Notes under the pieces: model-generated
What the model was told of the DNA's origin: nothing
The model's input: the letters and a program-made list of their open reading frames with translations, nothing else
Databases searched by the model: none
NCBI RefSeq assembly: GCF_029360765.1
Contig: NZ_JARKNA010000001.1
Coordinates: 62,001-126,000 of the forward strand
Direction: 5' to 3'
Length of the DNA stretch: 64,000 nt
From: Terrimonas pollutisoli
GTDB taxonomy: Bacteria; Bacteroidota; Bacteroidia; Chitinophagales; Chitinophagaceae
Translations under genes and position numbers: made by a program
In this document: positions 63,673-64,000 of the stretch, one piece after another
Position numbering within the stretch: position 1 is the stretch's first letter
Layout of the letters: each line of letters begins with the position of its first letter

Positions 63673-63951
63673 ATGAAGTATACACAAACAACATTGGATA
63701 AATTAGAGGCTATTCCTGAACAGTCAGGTTATGTGCTTCGCTATGAAAGAGGCACATTTCAAAGCGGATATTGTGTTTTAGAGGAAAAGAAAGTGGTTGT
63801 ATTGAATAAGTTTCTTCAACTGGAAGGACGCATCAATACACTGGTCGATCTCATTCCTCAATTAGACATCAACACGGAATTGTTAACGGAAGACGCGAAG
63901 AAATTATATATGGAGATAATTTCTAAGCTGCAGGCAGAGCCCCCAGAGTAG
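63673..63951 (+). CDS. Small conserved protein next to porX
   Basis: The 92-residue soluble protein has an alpha/beta look: MKYTQTTLDKLEAI helix, LRYERGTFQSGYCVLEEKKVVVLNKF strands (read in short blocks), and an LTEDAKKLYMEIISKL helix. I do not recognise a named domain. In other Bacteroidota a gene of this size follows porX closely. Start at ATG 63673 immediately after the palindromic element's GGGGT. Confidence 0.7.
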   Translation: MKYTQTTLDKLEAIPEQSGYVLRYERGTFQSGYCVLEEKKVVVLNKFLQLEGRINTLVDLIPQLDINTELLTEDAKKLYMEIISKLQAEPPE

Positions 63952-64000
63952 CTCACCCGGTGCAGTTGAATATTGATACTAAAAGTTTATTCTTCATACA
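63952..64000. other. End of window
   Basis: 49 bases follow the last gene. Nothing can be assigned. Confidence 0.5.

Overview
The window is chromosomal DNA from a member of the Bacteroidota, most likely of the Chitinophagaceae or close relatives (inference). The reasons are: a GldB-type gliding lipoprotein; PorX and type IX secretion (T9SS) C-terminal sorting domains; a fused LpxC/FabZ; a single-chain class II glycyl-tRNA synthetase; many lipoproteins with an early lipobox Cys; several TTG starts; and repeated -7 promoter elements of the Bacteroidota type TAnnTTTG. I saw no rRNA, tRNA, CRISPR array, transposase or phage gene. Most of the window is ordinary core genome. The unusual parts are its dispersed palindromic repeats, one of which lies inside a coding gene, and a small region of duplicated orphan genes.

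Layout. 1-4.1 kb: a desaturase running off the left edge, GldB-like lipoprotein, NAD+ synthetase carrying an in-frame repeat insertion, and a lipoprotein. 4.2-9.1 kb: a MoxR / DUF58 / membrane-anchored protein / BatA-like vWA operon, then the ribosome-assembly GTPase RsgA. 9.1-14.3 kb: small proteins, a gamma-carbonic-anhydrase-like protein, a class III aminotransferase, a pair of paralogous orphan genes (the first frameshifted) between two copies of a double-hairpin repeat, and a rhodanese. 14.5-19.8 kb: the glycerol regulon glpF-glpK-glpD with divergent DeoR-type regulator. 19.9-28.6 kb: a DUF5686 outer-membrane protein, a winged-helix regulator between two membrane-protein genes with the same operator-like palindrome, a B12-type radical SAM protein, and a DgkA / DUF1361 / CreD envelope cluster.

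28.7-42.7 kb: a very large TolB-propeller/barrel protein, metallo-hydrolase, RpiA, a polysaccharide flippase, a di-haem peroxidase, ArfB and Dtd (translation quality control), a MazG-like enzyme, a YihY protein and glycyl-tRNA synthetase. 42.7-53.2 kb: an 1802-residue T9SS subtilase, Mfd, a small secreted protein and a flavin reductase. 53.2-61.7 kb: GyrB, LpxC/FabZ, an MG2-type protein, LpxD and an HD phosphohydrolase. 61.9-64 kb: PorX, which controls T9SS, and a small conserved protein.

Functionally the window combines envelope biogenesis (LpxC/FabZ, LpxD, flippase, DgkA, CreD, barrel proteins), T9SS control (PorX) and cargo (the subtilase and a stand-alone sorting-domain protein), glycerol use, and translation or DNA maintenance genes. 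The observations most worth following are the repeat inserted in frame in nadE, the degenerate GHKL-like orphan pair at 12-13 kb, and the ACTTTG-N5-CAAAGT palindromes around the winged-helix regulator.
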